Assembly (NCBI GenBank): GCA_900290385.1
Contig: OMSV01000188.1
Location: 217-14,326, forward strand
DNA length: 14,110 bases
Reading direction: 5' to 3'
DNA from: Syntrophobacter sp. SbD2
Lineage (GTDB): Bacteria > Desulfobacterota > Syntrophobacteria > Syntrophobacterales > Syntrophobacteraceae
Position 1 is the stretch's first letter. Each line of letters starts with the position of its first letter. Below, piece after piece: positions 6,940 through 14,110 of this stretch. Position numbers and translations under genes: made by a program. The notes beneath the pieces are model-generated. The model saw nothing but the letters and a program-made list of their open reading frames with translations, did no database searches and was not told the origin of the DNA.

Positions 6940-7827
6940 ATGGGTGAATTCGACTTTAAGGCTTATTTGAGCCGGCAAAAGCAGCTTGTTGAGGAGGCTC
7001 TGGAGAAGATTTTTCCGGTCGCCTCCGGGCTTCAAAAAAGAGTAATCGAAGCTGCCCGCTATAGCCTGTTTGCCGGAGGAAAGCGGCTGCGTCCGATCCT
7101 GTGTCTGGCAGCGGCAGAAGTGGTAGGCGGCGAAATTGAGCCGGTCCTTCCGGCTGCTTGCGCCCTCGAGATGATTCACACCTATTCTCTGATCCATGAC
7201 GACCTGCCTGCCATGGACAATGACAATTTCAGGCGAGGGGTCCCTACCAATCACAAAGTGTTCGGGGAAGCGATCGCCATTCTGGCAGGAGACGCCCTGT
7301 TGACAGAAGCTTTTGAATATTTCGCGCTCAGCGGTGTGAGTCTGAACAAAGTGACGGAAGTGATCCGGATTGCCGTCAAGGCTGCCGGCTACAGGGGAAT
7401 GATCGGAGGATAGGTAATCGATCTTGAATGTGAAAACCGAAAGGTGGACCTCGCGACAGTTGAGTACATGCACATCCATAAAACTGGAGCTTTGCTTTCG
7501 GCCTCACTGGAGATCGGGGCTATTCTTGGCGGTGGTGGGCAAGACCAGACAAGTGCGTTAAAGAATTACGGCCATCACATCGGGCTTGCGTTTCAGATTA
7601 CCGACGATCTTCTTGACGTTGAGGGAGACCCCGCACTCATGGGCAAGACACCGGGATCGGACGCCGCCAAAAACAAAATGACTTATCCCGCCCTGCTGGG
7701 CATTGCTCGATCCAAGGATGCAGCAAAGGAGCATGTGGAAAGTGCATTTGAGGCGCTGGCGGGTTTTGACGTAAGGGCTGAACCGTTGCGGGCCATCGGG
7801 CGGTACTTGTTGGTGCGTAGAGGATAA
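6940..7827 (+). pseudogene. ispA: Polyprenyl (geranyl/farnesyl) diphosphate synthase IspA, interrupted by an in-frame amber codon
   Basis: IspA condenses isopentenyl diphosphate with dimethylallyl and geranyl diphosphate, giving farnesyl diphosphate for quinones and undecaprenyl carriers. Visible family motifs are GGKRLRPIL (47-55), the first aspartate-rich motif DDLPAMD (87-93) and the second, DDLLD (222-226), preceded by FQIT. The open frame stops at TAG 7411-7413 after MIGG. Reading straight through in the same frame continues VIDLECENRKVDL and reaches TAA 7825-7827, for 295 residues in all, a normal IspA length. The stop occupies codon 158, exactly where the family has Gln (GGQ), so one C-to-T change of CAG explains it. 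The two halves would separate the two catalytic aspartate motifs. Without suppression the gene is inactive. dxs follows 87 nt downstream, a common pairing. Confidence 0.92.
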
Positions 7828-7870
7828 TTCGGATAAAATATCTTGACTTATCTCAGGGTTTTTCATTATT

Positions 7871-7879
7871 TGGTATAGA
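7871..7879 (+). promoter_or_regulatory. Possible extended -10 promoter element before dxs
   Basis: TGG followed by TATAGA (7874-7879) forms an extended -10 in the 87-nt gap between ispA and dxs. A TTGACT at 7843-7848 is 25 nt away, too far to serve as its -35, and no good -35 sits at 17 nt. A secondary promoter for dxs is possible but weakly supported. Confidence 0.25.
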
Positions 7880-7914
7880 TTGATAAGGCAACGAATCTAA
7901 TAAGAGGGATTAAA

Positions 7915-9846
7915 TTGGAAAACAAAACGATGGGCAAAGGGTGCCTTTCCAGTATCGAAATTCCCCATCAGCTAAGAGGCCTGTCTCACCAGCAACTTTC
8001 CGATCTGGCTGAAGAAATACGTGCTCGCATCATAGGCACTGTTGCCGAAAACGGCGGGCACCTTGCTCCCTGTCTCGGTGTAGTGGAACTGACAATAGCC
8101 CTTCATTACGTATTCGATGCGGCATACGACCGTTTCATATGGGACGTAGGCCATCAGGCTTATGCACACAAGCTTCTGACCGGACGCCAAAAAGACTTTG
8201 GTTCCCTGCGTCAGTACGGCGGAATAAGTGGTTTCCCCAAGCGCTCCGAGAGCAGGTATGACGCTTTCGGGACAGGCCACTCCAGCACTTCGATATCCGC
8301 CAGCCTGGGCATTTCGGTCGCCAATCATCTTAAGGGAAGCCAAGCTCGGACGATTGCCGTGATCGGTGACGGCAGCATGACCGGCGGAATGGCTTTCGAG
8401 GGACTCAACAACGCCGGGGACCTCGCCAGAAACCTCATTGTGGTCCTCAACGACAACGAGATGTCCATTTCGCCCAATGTTGGAGCTCTTTCTTCATTTC
8501 TGAGCCGCAAGCTTTCGGGAAAAACCTTGATGTATCTTAAGCGGGAGATGGAGGATGTCCTCAAATCAATCCCCGGAATCGGCCCGAATATCCTCCAGGT
8601 GCTGAGGCGCAGCGTTGATTCGCTGATCAGTTTTTTTACGCCGGGAATGCTGTTCCAGGCCCTCGAGTTTCAGTATATCGGCCCCATAAACGGGCATCGT
8701 CTCGACAAATTGATAACGACATTCGAAATAGCGCGCAATGTGGACGGTCCTGTTCTTATTCATGTGCTGACCAAAAAAGGAAAGGGCTACGAGCCTGCAC
8801 AAAAGGACCCCACGAGGTTCCATGGGGTGGGGCCCTTTGATATAGCAACCGGCAAGAGCATCTCTAATGGCCTCTCCTATACCAAGATTTTCGGGAAGGC
8901 GATGAAGAAGCTGGCTGACACCAACCCCAAATTGATCGGCATTACGGCCGCAATGATCGAGGGTACCGGGCTCGACTGCTTCGCCAAGACCTTTCCCGAA
9001 CGGTTTTTTGACGTCGGTATCGCAGAACAGCATGCTGTAACCTTTGCGGCCGGCCTTGCCACGGAGGGTTTCAAGCCGGTGGTGGCCATCTACTCCACTT
9101 TTCTCCAGCGAGCTTATGATCAGATATTGCACGATGTCTGCCTTCAGAACCTTCCGGTGGTCTTTGCAATGGACCGTTCCGGGATAGTGGGCGAAGATGG
9201 GCCGACACACCATGGTCTGTTCGACCTGTCGTATCTGCGCTCCATGCCTAATATGGTGGTGATGGCCCCAAAGGATGAAAACGAGCTTCAGCATATGTTG
9301 AAGACGGCGGTCGATCACGACGGTCCGGCTGCCGTGCGCTATCCCAGAGGAAACGTTATCGGCGTAAAGCTCGATGACGAACTCAAGTCACTGGAGATAG
9401 GGAAGGGCGAACTGCTGCGGCCGGGGAAAGATTTGGTCATCGTGGCCATCGGTTCCACGGTGCTGCCTGCAATTGAAGCCGCTGAGCGGCTCGATTCGGA
9501 AGGGATCGAAACGGCGGTCATAAATGCCCGGTTTGTAAAGCCTCTTGATCGTGAATTGATCATGACCTGGGCTGAGAAGACGGGTAGGGTTATTACTGTT
9601 GAAGAGAACGCACTCATGGGTGGCTTTGGAAGCGCGATCCTGGAAATGTTCGAGGAAGAATCGTTTTTCCCGAAGGCATTAAAGCGTTTGGGCGCATCGG
9701 ATTGTTTTGTTCCTCATGGAAGCCAGACCATATTGAGAAATCTCTGTGGAATAGACGCCGACGCCATTGAGAGTGCTGCCCTTAAATTGTTAGATTTCAG
9801 TCATGGCCAAGTCCTCCGAGCGATTGGACAAACTGCTCGTCGATAA
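7915..9846 (+). CDS. dxs: 1-deoxy-D-xylulose-5-phosphate synthase Dxs
   Basis: Dxs is the thiamine-diphosphate enzyme that joins pyruvate and glyceraldehyde 3-phosphate in the first step of the MEP isoprenoid pathway, supplying the substrates that IspA elongates. The 643-residue product has [16 protein letters not shown] and [11 protein letters not shown] near the N-terminus. The ThDP/Mg motif starts GDGSMTGG (151-158), with its Asn side at [22 protein letters not shown] carries the catalytic Glu371, and [15 protein letters not shown] belongs to the transketolase pyrimidine domain. A C-terminal transketolase domain follows. TTG 7915 is preferred because AAGAGGGA (7902-7909) lies 5 nt upstream; ATG 7930 is too far from it. 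The last 44 nt overlap tlyA, giving a tail of about 15 residues ([15 protein letters not shown]) beyond the usual end. The gene looks fully intact. Confidence 0.96.
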   Translation: MENKTMGKGCLSSIEIPHQLRGLSHQQLSDLAEEIRARIIGTVAENGGHLAPCLGVVELTIALHYVFDAAYDRFIWDVGHQAYAHKLLTGRQKDFGSLRQYGGISGFPKRSESRYDAFGTGHSSTSISASLGISVANHLKGSQARTIAVIGDGSMTGGMAFEGLNNAGDLARNLIVVLNDNEMSISPNVGALSSFLSRKLSGKTLMYLKREMEDVLKSIPGIGPNILQVLRRSVDSLISFFTPGMLFQALEFQYIGPINGHRLDKLITTFEIARNVDGPVLIHVLTKKGKGYEPAQKDPTRFHGVGPFDIATGKSISNGLSYTKIFGKAMKKLADTNPKLIGITAAMIEGTGLDCFAKTFPERFFDVGIAEQHAVTFAAGLATEGFKPVVAIYSTFLQRAYDQILHDVCLQNLPVVFAMDRSGIVGEDGPTHHGLFDLSYLRSMPNMVVMAPKDENELQHMLKTAVDHDGPAAVRYPRGNVIGVKLDDELKSLEIGKGELLRPGKDLVIVAIGSTVLPAIEAAERLDSEGIETAVINARFVKPLDRELIMTWAEKTGRVITVEENALMGGFGSAILEMFEEESFFPKALKRLGASDCFVPHGSQTILRNLCGIDADAIESAALKLLDFSHGQVLRAIGQTARR

Positions 9847-10555
9847 AGGTTTTGCCCCTACTCGCCAACGCGCTCAGTCGCTTGTTCTGGCTGCAAAAGT
9901 CCTGGTGAACGGCCGGGTTCTGACCAAGGCCGGACATCAAGTCCCCGAAGACTCAGAGATTTGTATTATAGCGGACGCAATCCCTTACGTAAGCCGGGGC
10001 GGTCTGAAGCTCGAACATGCGATCCGTGCGTTTTCAATCGAAGTGGCCGGCCGGATTGCTATGGATGTAGGCTCCTCAACGGGAGGCTTTACTGATTGTC
10101 TGCTCTCATTTGGAGCACGCAGGGTCTATGCAGTTGATGTCGGATATGGCCAGCTTGCGCTCAAACTAAGGAACGACCCGCGTGTGATCCCACTTGAAAG
10201 GAACAACATCCGGCACCTGCCTGCCGAACTCATACCCGAGCCTGTTCAGATAGTCGTCATCGACACATCGTTCATCTCTCTCAAGCTGGTGATTCCATCC
10301 GTGCTCAATTTTCTGGAATCCGAAGCGGTGCTCGTCGCACTCATAAAACCGCAGTTCGAAGCCGGCCGCGAGCAGGCATCGAAGGGCGCAGGAGTCATTC
10401 GGGACCCCCGCATACACGAGCAGGTGTGCGATGCGCTGGCTAAATTTACAGCCGGGCTTGGATTTGAGGTGGTTGGAATAACTCCATCTCCCATACTGGG
10501 GCCGAAGGGAAACCGGGAATTCCTGATGGCGGCGGTTGCGCCCAAAAATCGGTAA
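9803..10555 (+). CDS. tlyA: TlyA-family rRNA 2'-O-ribose methyltransferase (S4 + FtsJ-like domains)
   Basis: TlyA-family proteins methylate the ribose of rRNA cytidines (16S and/or 23S depending on type) using S-adenosylmethionine; the family is historically annotated as hemolysin. The 250-residue product starts with an S4 RNA-binding domain ([20 protein letters not shown], 6-25, and KVLVNG, 32-37), a YVSRGGLKL linker (62-70), and an FtsJ-like methyltransferase core. The SAM loop is [11 protein letters not shown] (88-98), followed by VDVGYGQL (111-118). Likely catalytic tetrad residues are Lys69, Asp154 (IDTSF), Lys182 (IKPQFE) and Glu239 (GNREF). ATG 9803 lies inside the dxs reading frame (44-nt overlap, different frame) with no strong ribosome binding site, suggesting translational coupling to dxs. 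rlmH follows after 9 nt. Which rRNA position it modifies cannot be told from the sequence. Confidence 0.93.
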   Translation: MAKSSERLDKLLVDKGFAPTRQRAQSLVLAAKVLVNGRVLTKAGHQVPEDSEICIIADAIPYVSRGGLKLEHAIRAFSIEVAGRIAMDVGSSTGGFTDCLLSFGARRVYAVDVGYGQLALKLRNDPRVIPLERNNIRHLPAELIPEPVQIVVIDTSFISLKLVIPSVLNFLESEAVLVALIKPQFEAGREQASKGAGVIRDPRIHEQVCDALAKFTAGLGFEVVGITPSPILGPKGNREFLMAAVAPKNR

Positions 10556-10564
10556 GAAAACGGC

Positions 10565-11035
10565 ATGCGCATTCATCTGGTATTCGTCGGCAAGACGGCC
10601 TTTGGCGACATAGAGTCTGCAATAGGCCGTTACCTGGAAAGACTTCGGCATTACTGTCCGGTGGAGATTCACTACATAAAGGCAGAGAAGATCACAGCGG
10701 CTGCCGGGGAGCGGTTCGTCCGTGAGCGAGAGAGCGAGCGCATCCTGAAATTGGCAGGGCGCCAGGGACATCTGATCGTGTGGGACCAAAAAGGGCGCGA
10801 TCTCGATTCCCTCGGGTTGTCAAAGCTGATGGAAAAACTGATAGCCTCGGCAATATCGGACCTCTGGATGGCAGTGGGCGGACCGGTCGGGCTATCCTGC
10901 CAATTGCTGAAAGGCGCCCACGACGTGCTCTCTTTGTCGAAGATGACCCTTCCTCACGACCTCGCCCGCCTGGTGCTCGTTGAGCAGCTCTATCGCGCTT
11001 TAACGATTATAAAAGGTGAGCCTTACAATAGGTAA
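10565..11035 (+). CDS. rlmH: 23S rRNA (pseudouridine1915-N3)-methyltransferase RlmH
   Basis: RlmH is a small SPOUT-class methyltransferase that modifies pseudouridine 1915 in helix 69 of 23S rRNA on assembled ribosomes. The 156-residue product (E. coli 155) carries the family blocks MRIHLVFVGK, VWDQKGRDLDS (72-82), the SAM-binding MAVGGPVGLS (102-111), and LSLSKMTLPHDLARLVLVEQ followed by LYRALTIIKGEPY at the C-terminus. The last residues read PYNR, where the family normally has PYHR or PYHK; the rest of the C-terminal tail is conserved. ATG 10565 follows tlyA by 9 nt, so the two ribosome methyltransferases are probably co-transcribed with ispA-dxs. It faces the leftward Nfu gene. Confidence 0.95.
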   Translation: MRIHLVFVGKTAFGDIESAIGRYLERLRHYCPVEIHYIKAEKITAAAGERFVRERESERILKLAGRQGHLIVWDQKGRDLDSLGLSKLMEKLIASAISDLWMAVGGPVGLSCQLLKGAHDVLSLSKMTLPHDLARLVLVEQLYRALTIIKGEPYNR

Positions 11036-11055
11036 GCCAAAGTGCGCAGACGGCC

Positions 11056-11092
11056 AAAAGCAAAAGCCGAGGCAATGCTCGAAGGCCTCAGC
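11056..11092 (-). terminator. Intrinsic terminator of the leftward Nfu gene
   Basis: On the minus strand, GCTGAGGC (11092-11085) pairs with GCCTCGGC (11073-11066) in an 8-bp stem with one G-U wobble and an 11-nt loop. It is followed at once by TTTTGCTTTT (11065-11056). It lies 12 nt after the stop codon of the Nfu gene. Read on the plus strand the stem has a C-A mismatch and no U-tract, so it is not an obvious terminator for rlmH. Confidence 0.7.
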
Positions 11093-11104
11093 TCCGCCTT
11101 GGCG

Positions 11105-11323
11105 CTAAACGGCGACAACTTCGGTGACCTCGGGGATTTCCTGCTTAATGATTCGTTCGATACCCGACTTCAAAGTCATCTGGCTCATGGGGCAGCCCCG
11201 GCAGGCCCCGGTCAGCCGCACTTTGACAACAGAACCATCAACCGCTATCAACTCAACACTTCCACCGTCTTTCTCCAGCATGGGTCTTATCTTGGCAAGC
11301 GCCTGCTCGACCTTCTCACGCAT
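11105..11323 (-). CDS. Stand-alone NifU C-terminal-domain (Nfu-type) Fe-S cluster protein
   Basis: This is a 72-residue single-domain protein of the NifU C-terminal (Nfu) family, which carries or delivers iron-sulfur clusters, usually a 4Fe-4S cluster shared between two subunits. It starts MREKVEQALAKIRPMLEKDG, followed by GSVELIAVDG. The signature GACRGCPMS contains the CxxC pair (Cys41, Cys44), and it ends IPEVTEVVAV. The minus-strand ATG at 11323 has GGAGGA 5 nt upstream (11334-11329), a strong ribosome binding site, and the gene ends with TAG at 11107-11105 just before an intrinsic terminator. It is the only leftward gene in the window, convergent with rlmH and divergent from hpt. Upstream, 11324-11420 is AT-rich and probably holds its promoter, but I could not fix one box pair with confidence. 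Confidence 0.92.
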   Translation of the reverse strand: MREKVEQALAKIRPMLEKDGGSVELIAVDGSVVKVRLTGACRGCPMSQMTLKSGIERIIKQEIPEVTEVVAV

Positions 11324-11500
11324 TTGTTTCCTCCGGTCAGGATGATTGTCAGCTTTGAATCATACCGGCGCAAGATAACATATAAAATAAGAAGGGAAAA
11401 CAAAATCCTGTCTATAAAGCGGGTGGTTTCCCCTGGCTTATTCATTCTCCGGCCTGTCTGAACCAAAACTATTTTCGTAATAAAGCCGCTGGGAATGGAA

Positions 11501-11529
11501 TTGAAATTTAGTATTGTTTTCAGTAGAAT
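11501..11529 (+). promoter_or_regulatory. Putative sigma70 promoter for hpt
   Basis: TTGAAA (11501-11506), a 17-nt spacer and TAGAAT (11524-11529) match the consensus well. The expected start is near 11536, about 50 nt before the hpt ATG. It lies in the divergent intergenic region between the Nfu gene and hpt (11324-11584), the longest non-coding stretch in the window (261 nt). Apart from this promoter and the Nfu leader I see nothing else there. Confidence 0.5.
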
Positions 11530-11584
11530 GCAGGACTGATTGGAATAGATAGGTGTTTTGCAAACTCATTTGGAGGTAGACCCT

Positions 11585-12127
11585 ATGGCTGGTTATCAAC
11601 TTTCGGAGCGCATTTCACCCGATCAGCTCAGCAAGTGTGTCGATCACCTGGCGGAGCGAATAAACCGTGACTATAAAGGCAAGAATCTTGTCCTGATCGG
11701 TATTCTTAAAGGGGCCTTTATTTTTATGGCCGATCTGGCAAGGCGTCTTGACCTTCCCGTCAAATTGGACTTCGTGCGCTTGGCCAGCTATGGGGATAAG
11801 ACCCAGACTTGTGGAAACGTCAGGATAACAAAGGACGTAGAGCTTCCTTTACAGGGAAGCCATGTGCTGGTCGTAGAGGATATAGTAGACTCCGGTGTCA
11901 CTCTCAAGTGGCTCCTTGATCATGTCTCGAAGCTGTGCCCTGAATCCGTAAAGGTGTGCGCTCTTTTGGATAAACTTGAGCGCCGCGAGGTGGAAGTTCC
12001 CATCGATTATGTCGGAATGACGGTGGCCAATGCATTTCTGGTCGGCTATGGACTGGATTTCTCCGAGAATCACAGGAACCTGCCGGCCATCTATGAAGTC
12101 GTGTTCGACACGACCGTCTCGGGATAA
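11585..12127 (+). CDS. hpt: Hypoxanthine phosphoribosyltransferase Hpt
   Basis: Hpt is a type I phosphoribosyltransferase that salvages hypoxanthine (and often guanine) with PRPP to form IMP or GMP. In the 180-residue product, ILKGAFIFMADL (40-51) and the flexible-loop LASYGDK (66-72) match the family. The PRPP-binding motif is VVEDIVDSGVTL (96-107), and LLDKLERR and VGYGLDFSENHRNLPAIYEV (about 153-172) complete the purine-binding and C-terminal blocks. ATG 11585 is chosen over an upstream in-frame TTG (11558) because GGAGG (11572-11576) lies 8 nt before it and the length then equals the family norm. A DUF3426 gene follows after 27 nt and is probably in the same transcript. Confidence 0.95.
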   Translation: MAGYQLSERISPDQLSKCVDHLAERINRDYKGKNLVLIGILKGAFIFMADLARRLDLPVKLDFVRLASYGDKTQTCGNVRITKDVELPLQGSHVLVVEDIVDSGVTLKWLLDHVSKLCPESVKVCALLDKLERREVEVPIDYVGMTVANAFLVGYGLDFSENHRNLPAIYEVVFDTTVSG

Positions 12128-12154
12128 TATTCGTCTGTGGAAGGGAAAAGATAG

Positions 12155-12922
12155 ATGTCCACAATGGTGATAACCTGTGAGTCCTGTGGAGCAAAGTTCC
12201 GAATAGATTCCGACAAACTAAACAAACCTCGCAACAAGGTGAGGTGTTCCCAATGCAAGAACATATTCCTGGTGGAACTGCCCGATGAAGACGACCTCAT
12301 TCATATCGAAATCTCCGATGAGGAAAGCGCTTTCATTCCCGGGACCATACATGATGAGATTCGCAAGGCCCCTGCGCCGGCAAGAAGGGAATCGCGGTCC
12401 TCAAAGAAAAAGATCTTGCTTGCCGTAGCTGTCGCAATCCTGATAATCGTTATTGTTGCGTTAGTGTTCGGGCCGGGAGGCTGGCTTCCGGTTTTATCGA
12501 GCAAAAGCCCCGCCCCAACAGAACCTGCAAAACCTGTCATCACGATCACTGACAGCGTTCAGGCTTACTACCTGGAAAACGTGCACTCCGGGCAGGTGCT
12601 CGTAATTGAGGGCGAAGTGCTCAACGAATCCAACAAACCCGTCAGTTTCATAATGATCGAAGGAAAGCTGTTCAACAGCAAGGATACGGTCGCACAAATC
12701 CAGCGCTGCTATGTAGGCAATTCTTTCACGCGCAAAGAAATAGCTAACCTCAATCTATCTGAATTGCAGGAAAAAATGATGAACCAGGAGGGCAAAAACC
12801 TCAAAGACATCGGGATTCCTACGGCCGGCAAGGCGCCTTTCATGCTCGTTTTCCATGATCTTCCCGAAGTGAGTACCCTCAGCAACTACAGTGTCAATGT
12901 GATCAGTTCGAAATTTGACTAG
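12155..12922 (+). CDS. Zinc-ribbon (MJ0042-type) single-pass membrane protein with DUF3426 domain
   Basis: The function is not established. The 255-residue protein starts with a small zinc ribbon (Cys8, Cys11, Cys31, Cys34; CESCGAKFRID...VRCSQCKNIF) of the MJ0042 type. An acidic stretch (43-58) follows, then a basic RRESRSSKKK cluster and one hydrophobic helix (about 86-106). A Pro-rich linker leads to a C-terminal DUF3426 domain (about 130-253), including VIEGEVLNESNKPVSF and PFMLVFHDLPE. By the positive-inside rule the zinc ribbon is cytoplasmic and DUF3426 is on the outer side of the membrane. ATG 12155 has GGAAGGGA (12139-12146) upstream. The architecture recurs in proteobacteria and suggests a membrane-anchored sensor or scaffold, but that is inference. 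It ends with TAG. Confidence 0.85.
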   Translation: MSTMVITCESCGAKFRIDSDKLNKPRNKVRCSQCKNIFLVELPDEDDLIHIEISDEESAFIPGTIHDEIRKAPAPARRESRSSKKKILLAVAVAILIIVIVALVFGPGGWLPVLSSKSPAPTEPAKPVITITDSVQAYYLENVHSGQVLVIEGEVLNESNKPVSFIMIEGKLFNSKDTVAQIQRCYVGNSFTRKEIANLNLSELQEKMMNQEGKNLKDIGIPTAGKAPFMLVFHDLPEVSTLSNYSVNVISSKFD

Positions 12923-12985
12923 TCCAAAGGCCTTTTCAGACTCCTTTCTCGTTTATGATCCAACTTATTGAAGTAACGAAAAGAA

Positions 12986-13014
12986 TTGACAAGTGCACGG
13001 TTTAAGTGTAAAAA
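12986..13014 (+). promoter_or_regulatory. Possible sigma70 promoter for serS
   Basis: A consensus TTGACA (12986-12991) is followed after 17 nt by TAAAAA (13009-13014), a weaker -10. It lies in the 149-nt gap before serS. The leader would be about 50 nt. There is no T-box-like structure and no clear terminator for the preceding gene in this gap. Confidence 0.35.
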
Positions 13015-13071
13015 GGCCCTTGTCCAAGCTCCTGAAAAATAGGCAAAAAATATTCCCTAGAGGCCTCAATC

Positions 13072-14110
13072 ATGCTGGATGTGAAATTCGTGCGAGAAAA
13101 CTTCGGGCTGGTGCGACAGATGCTGAAAAACCGCCAGTCCGACCTGAATCTTGAGCCCTTTTTGGAACTGGATGAAACAAGGCGGCGCATTTTGGTAGAT
13201 GTGGAGCAGAAGAAGCACCGGCGAAATGTTGCGTCCGAGGAAATATCCAAACTGAAGAAAGAGAAAAAAGACGCCTCGAGTCTCGTAGAGGAAATGAAGG
13301 AACTGGGCCGGCAAATCAAAGTACTCGATGAGCAGTCGGCCGAAGTGGAGCATAAGTTCAGGGACCTTCTCCTGATCATCCCGAATATACCCGACAACTC
13401 GGTGCCTGTTGGCAGCGATGAGAAAGACAACGAGCAAATCCGTACCTGGGGGGAAAAACCGGCCTTTGATTTCAAGCCCCGGCCTCACTGGGAAATCGGG
13501 GAGGGGCTTGGCATTCTTGATTTCGAGCGTGGCGCAAAAATTACCGGGGCGCGGTTCACTCTCTATTGGGGCGCCGCCGCTGCATTGGAACGCGCTTTGA
13601 TCTGCTTCATGATCGACATTCATACAAAGCGCCACGGCTATACCGAAGTCCTTCCGCCCTTCATGGTGAACAGCACGAGCATGAGGGGCACCGGACAGCT
13701 TCCCAAGTTCAGCGAGGATTTGTTCAAGATCGACGGATGGGATTATTGGCTGGTTCCAACCGCGGAAGTGCCCGTTACCAATATTCACAGCGAGGAGATT
13801 CTCGAGGAGTCCGTTCTGCCCCGGTGCTATACGGCCTATACTCCCTGCTTTCGCTCCGAAGCAGGCTCGCACGGAAAAGACACCCGCGGTTTGATAAGAC
13901 AGCATCAGTTCAACAAGGTTGAACTCGTCAAATTCACCCGCCCTGAGGATTCATACTCTGAGCTTGAAAGACTTCTCAAGGACGCGGAAACAATTCTTCA
14001 GGAACTGGGAATCCACTATCGGGTCATTCTGCTTTGCACCGGCGACATGGGCTTTTCCTCATCCAAGACTTACGATATAGAGGTGTGGCTTCCCGGCCAG
14101 GATACATACC
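13072..14110 (+). CDS. serS: Seryl-tRNA synthetase SerS (3' end outside the window)
   Basis: SerS is a class II aminoacyl-tRNA synthetase that charges tRNA(Ser), and tRNA(Sec) where present, with serine. From ATG 13072 (AGAGG at 13059-13063 as ribosome binding site) the frame stays open to the window end, giving 346 residues of roughly 430. The start [18 protein letters not shown] is typical. Residues about 25-110 form the long antiparallel coiled-coil arm that grips the tRNA, with many Lys and Glu (KLKKEKKDA). The catalytic domain has the serine-pocket TAEVP (230-234), motif 2 starting [15 protein letters not shown] (259-273), and LRQ-like [14 protein letters not shown]. Motif 3 is beyond the window. 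No lesion is seen. Confidence 0.96.
   Translation, partial: MLDVKFVRENFGLVRQMLKNRQSDLNLEPFLELDETRRRILVDVEQKKHRRNVASEEISKLKKEKKDASSLVEEMKELGRQIKVLDEQSAEVEHKFRDLLLIIPNIPDNSVPVGSDEKDNEQIRTWGEKPAFDFKPRPHWEIGEGLGILDFERGAKITGARFTLYWGAAAALERALICFMIDIHTKRHGYTEVLPPFMVNSTSMRGTGQLPKFSEDLFKIDGWDYWLVPTAEVPVTNIHSEEILEESVLPRCYTAYTPCFRSEAGSHGKDTRGLIRQHQFNKVELVKFTRPEDSYSELERLLKDAETILQELGIHYRVILLCTGDMGFSSSKTYDIEVWLPGQDTY

Noticed and set aside
7411..7413. TAG as pyrrolysine or a generally reassigned sense codon
   Set aside because: nudC, xseA, nfu and the DUF3426 gene all end naturally in TAG, and the position is a conserved Gln one transition away. A mutation or error is simpler, though suppression is left open as a finding.
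8566..9318. A 250-codon leftward open frame within dxs
   Set aside because: It lies fully inside the highly conserved dxs coding sequence on the other strand and shows no motifs or ribosome binding site.
11324..11420. A -35/-10 pair for the Nfu gene (TTGTTT and TGTTAT on the minus strand)
   Set aside because: Spacing is 17 nt but both boxes match poorly, and the AT-rich stretch offers several equally weak options.
11042..11461. A 139-codon rightward open frame opposite the Nfu gene
   Set aside because: It is the antisense of a clearly recognisable Nfu domain with its own ribosome binding site and terminator. The rightward product has no family features.
13066..13905. A 279-codon leftward open frame
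   Set aside because: It is the mirror of serS, whose product is unmistakable. The leftward translation shows no known motifs.

Overview
The window is a housekeeping stretch of a Gram-negative bacterial chromosome, roughly half GC by eye. The most likely source is a Desulfobacterota (former Deltaproteobacteria) type of organism. That assignment is an inference from the gene set and order: xseA-xseB-ispA-dxs-tlyA-rlmH, a stand-alone Nfu domain, hpt, a zinc-ribbon/DUF3426 membrane protein, and an Opp/Dpp transporter without its ATPases. No rRNA, tRNA, CRISPR array, insertion sequence or phage gene was seen.

Layout. Positions 1-187 hold the tail of a probable upstream terminator and a good sigma70-type promoter. 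Positions 188-5082 are a transporter unit read rightward: a family 5 solute-binding protein (frameshifted), nudC (NADH pyrophosphatase/NAD-cap hydrolase), and two Opp/Dpp-type permeases. Positions 5162-6801 hold xseA (frameshifted) and xseB, the two exonuclease VII subunits. An AT-rich gap with a promoter candidate leads into 6940-11035: ispA (interrupted by an in-frame amber codon), dxs, tlyA and rlmH. These cover isoprenoid precursor synthesis plus two ribosome methyltransferases. A single leftward gene, a 72-residue Nfu-type Fe-S protein with its own Shine-Dalgarno sequence and terminator, lies at 11105-11323. Rightward transcription resumes with hpt (11585), a zinc-ribbon/DUF3426 membrane protein (12155) and serS (13072, cut by the window end).

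What stands out is damage rather than a new system. Four genes within about 6 kb carry separate lesions. A 26-nt tandem duplication shifts the frame of the binding-protein gene. A 75-nt in-frame tandem duplication in the first permease has copies that differ only at silent sites, apart from the junction codon. A small indel breaks xseA. A CAG-to-TAG-type change interrupts ispA at its conserved Gly-Gly-Gln. In the three broken genes the sequence beyond the lesion still encodes an intact family-typical protein, so the changes are recent, or they are assembly or sequencing errors. Nothing in the window is clearly a previously undescribed biological system.
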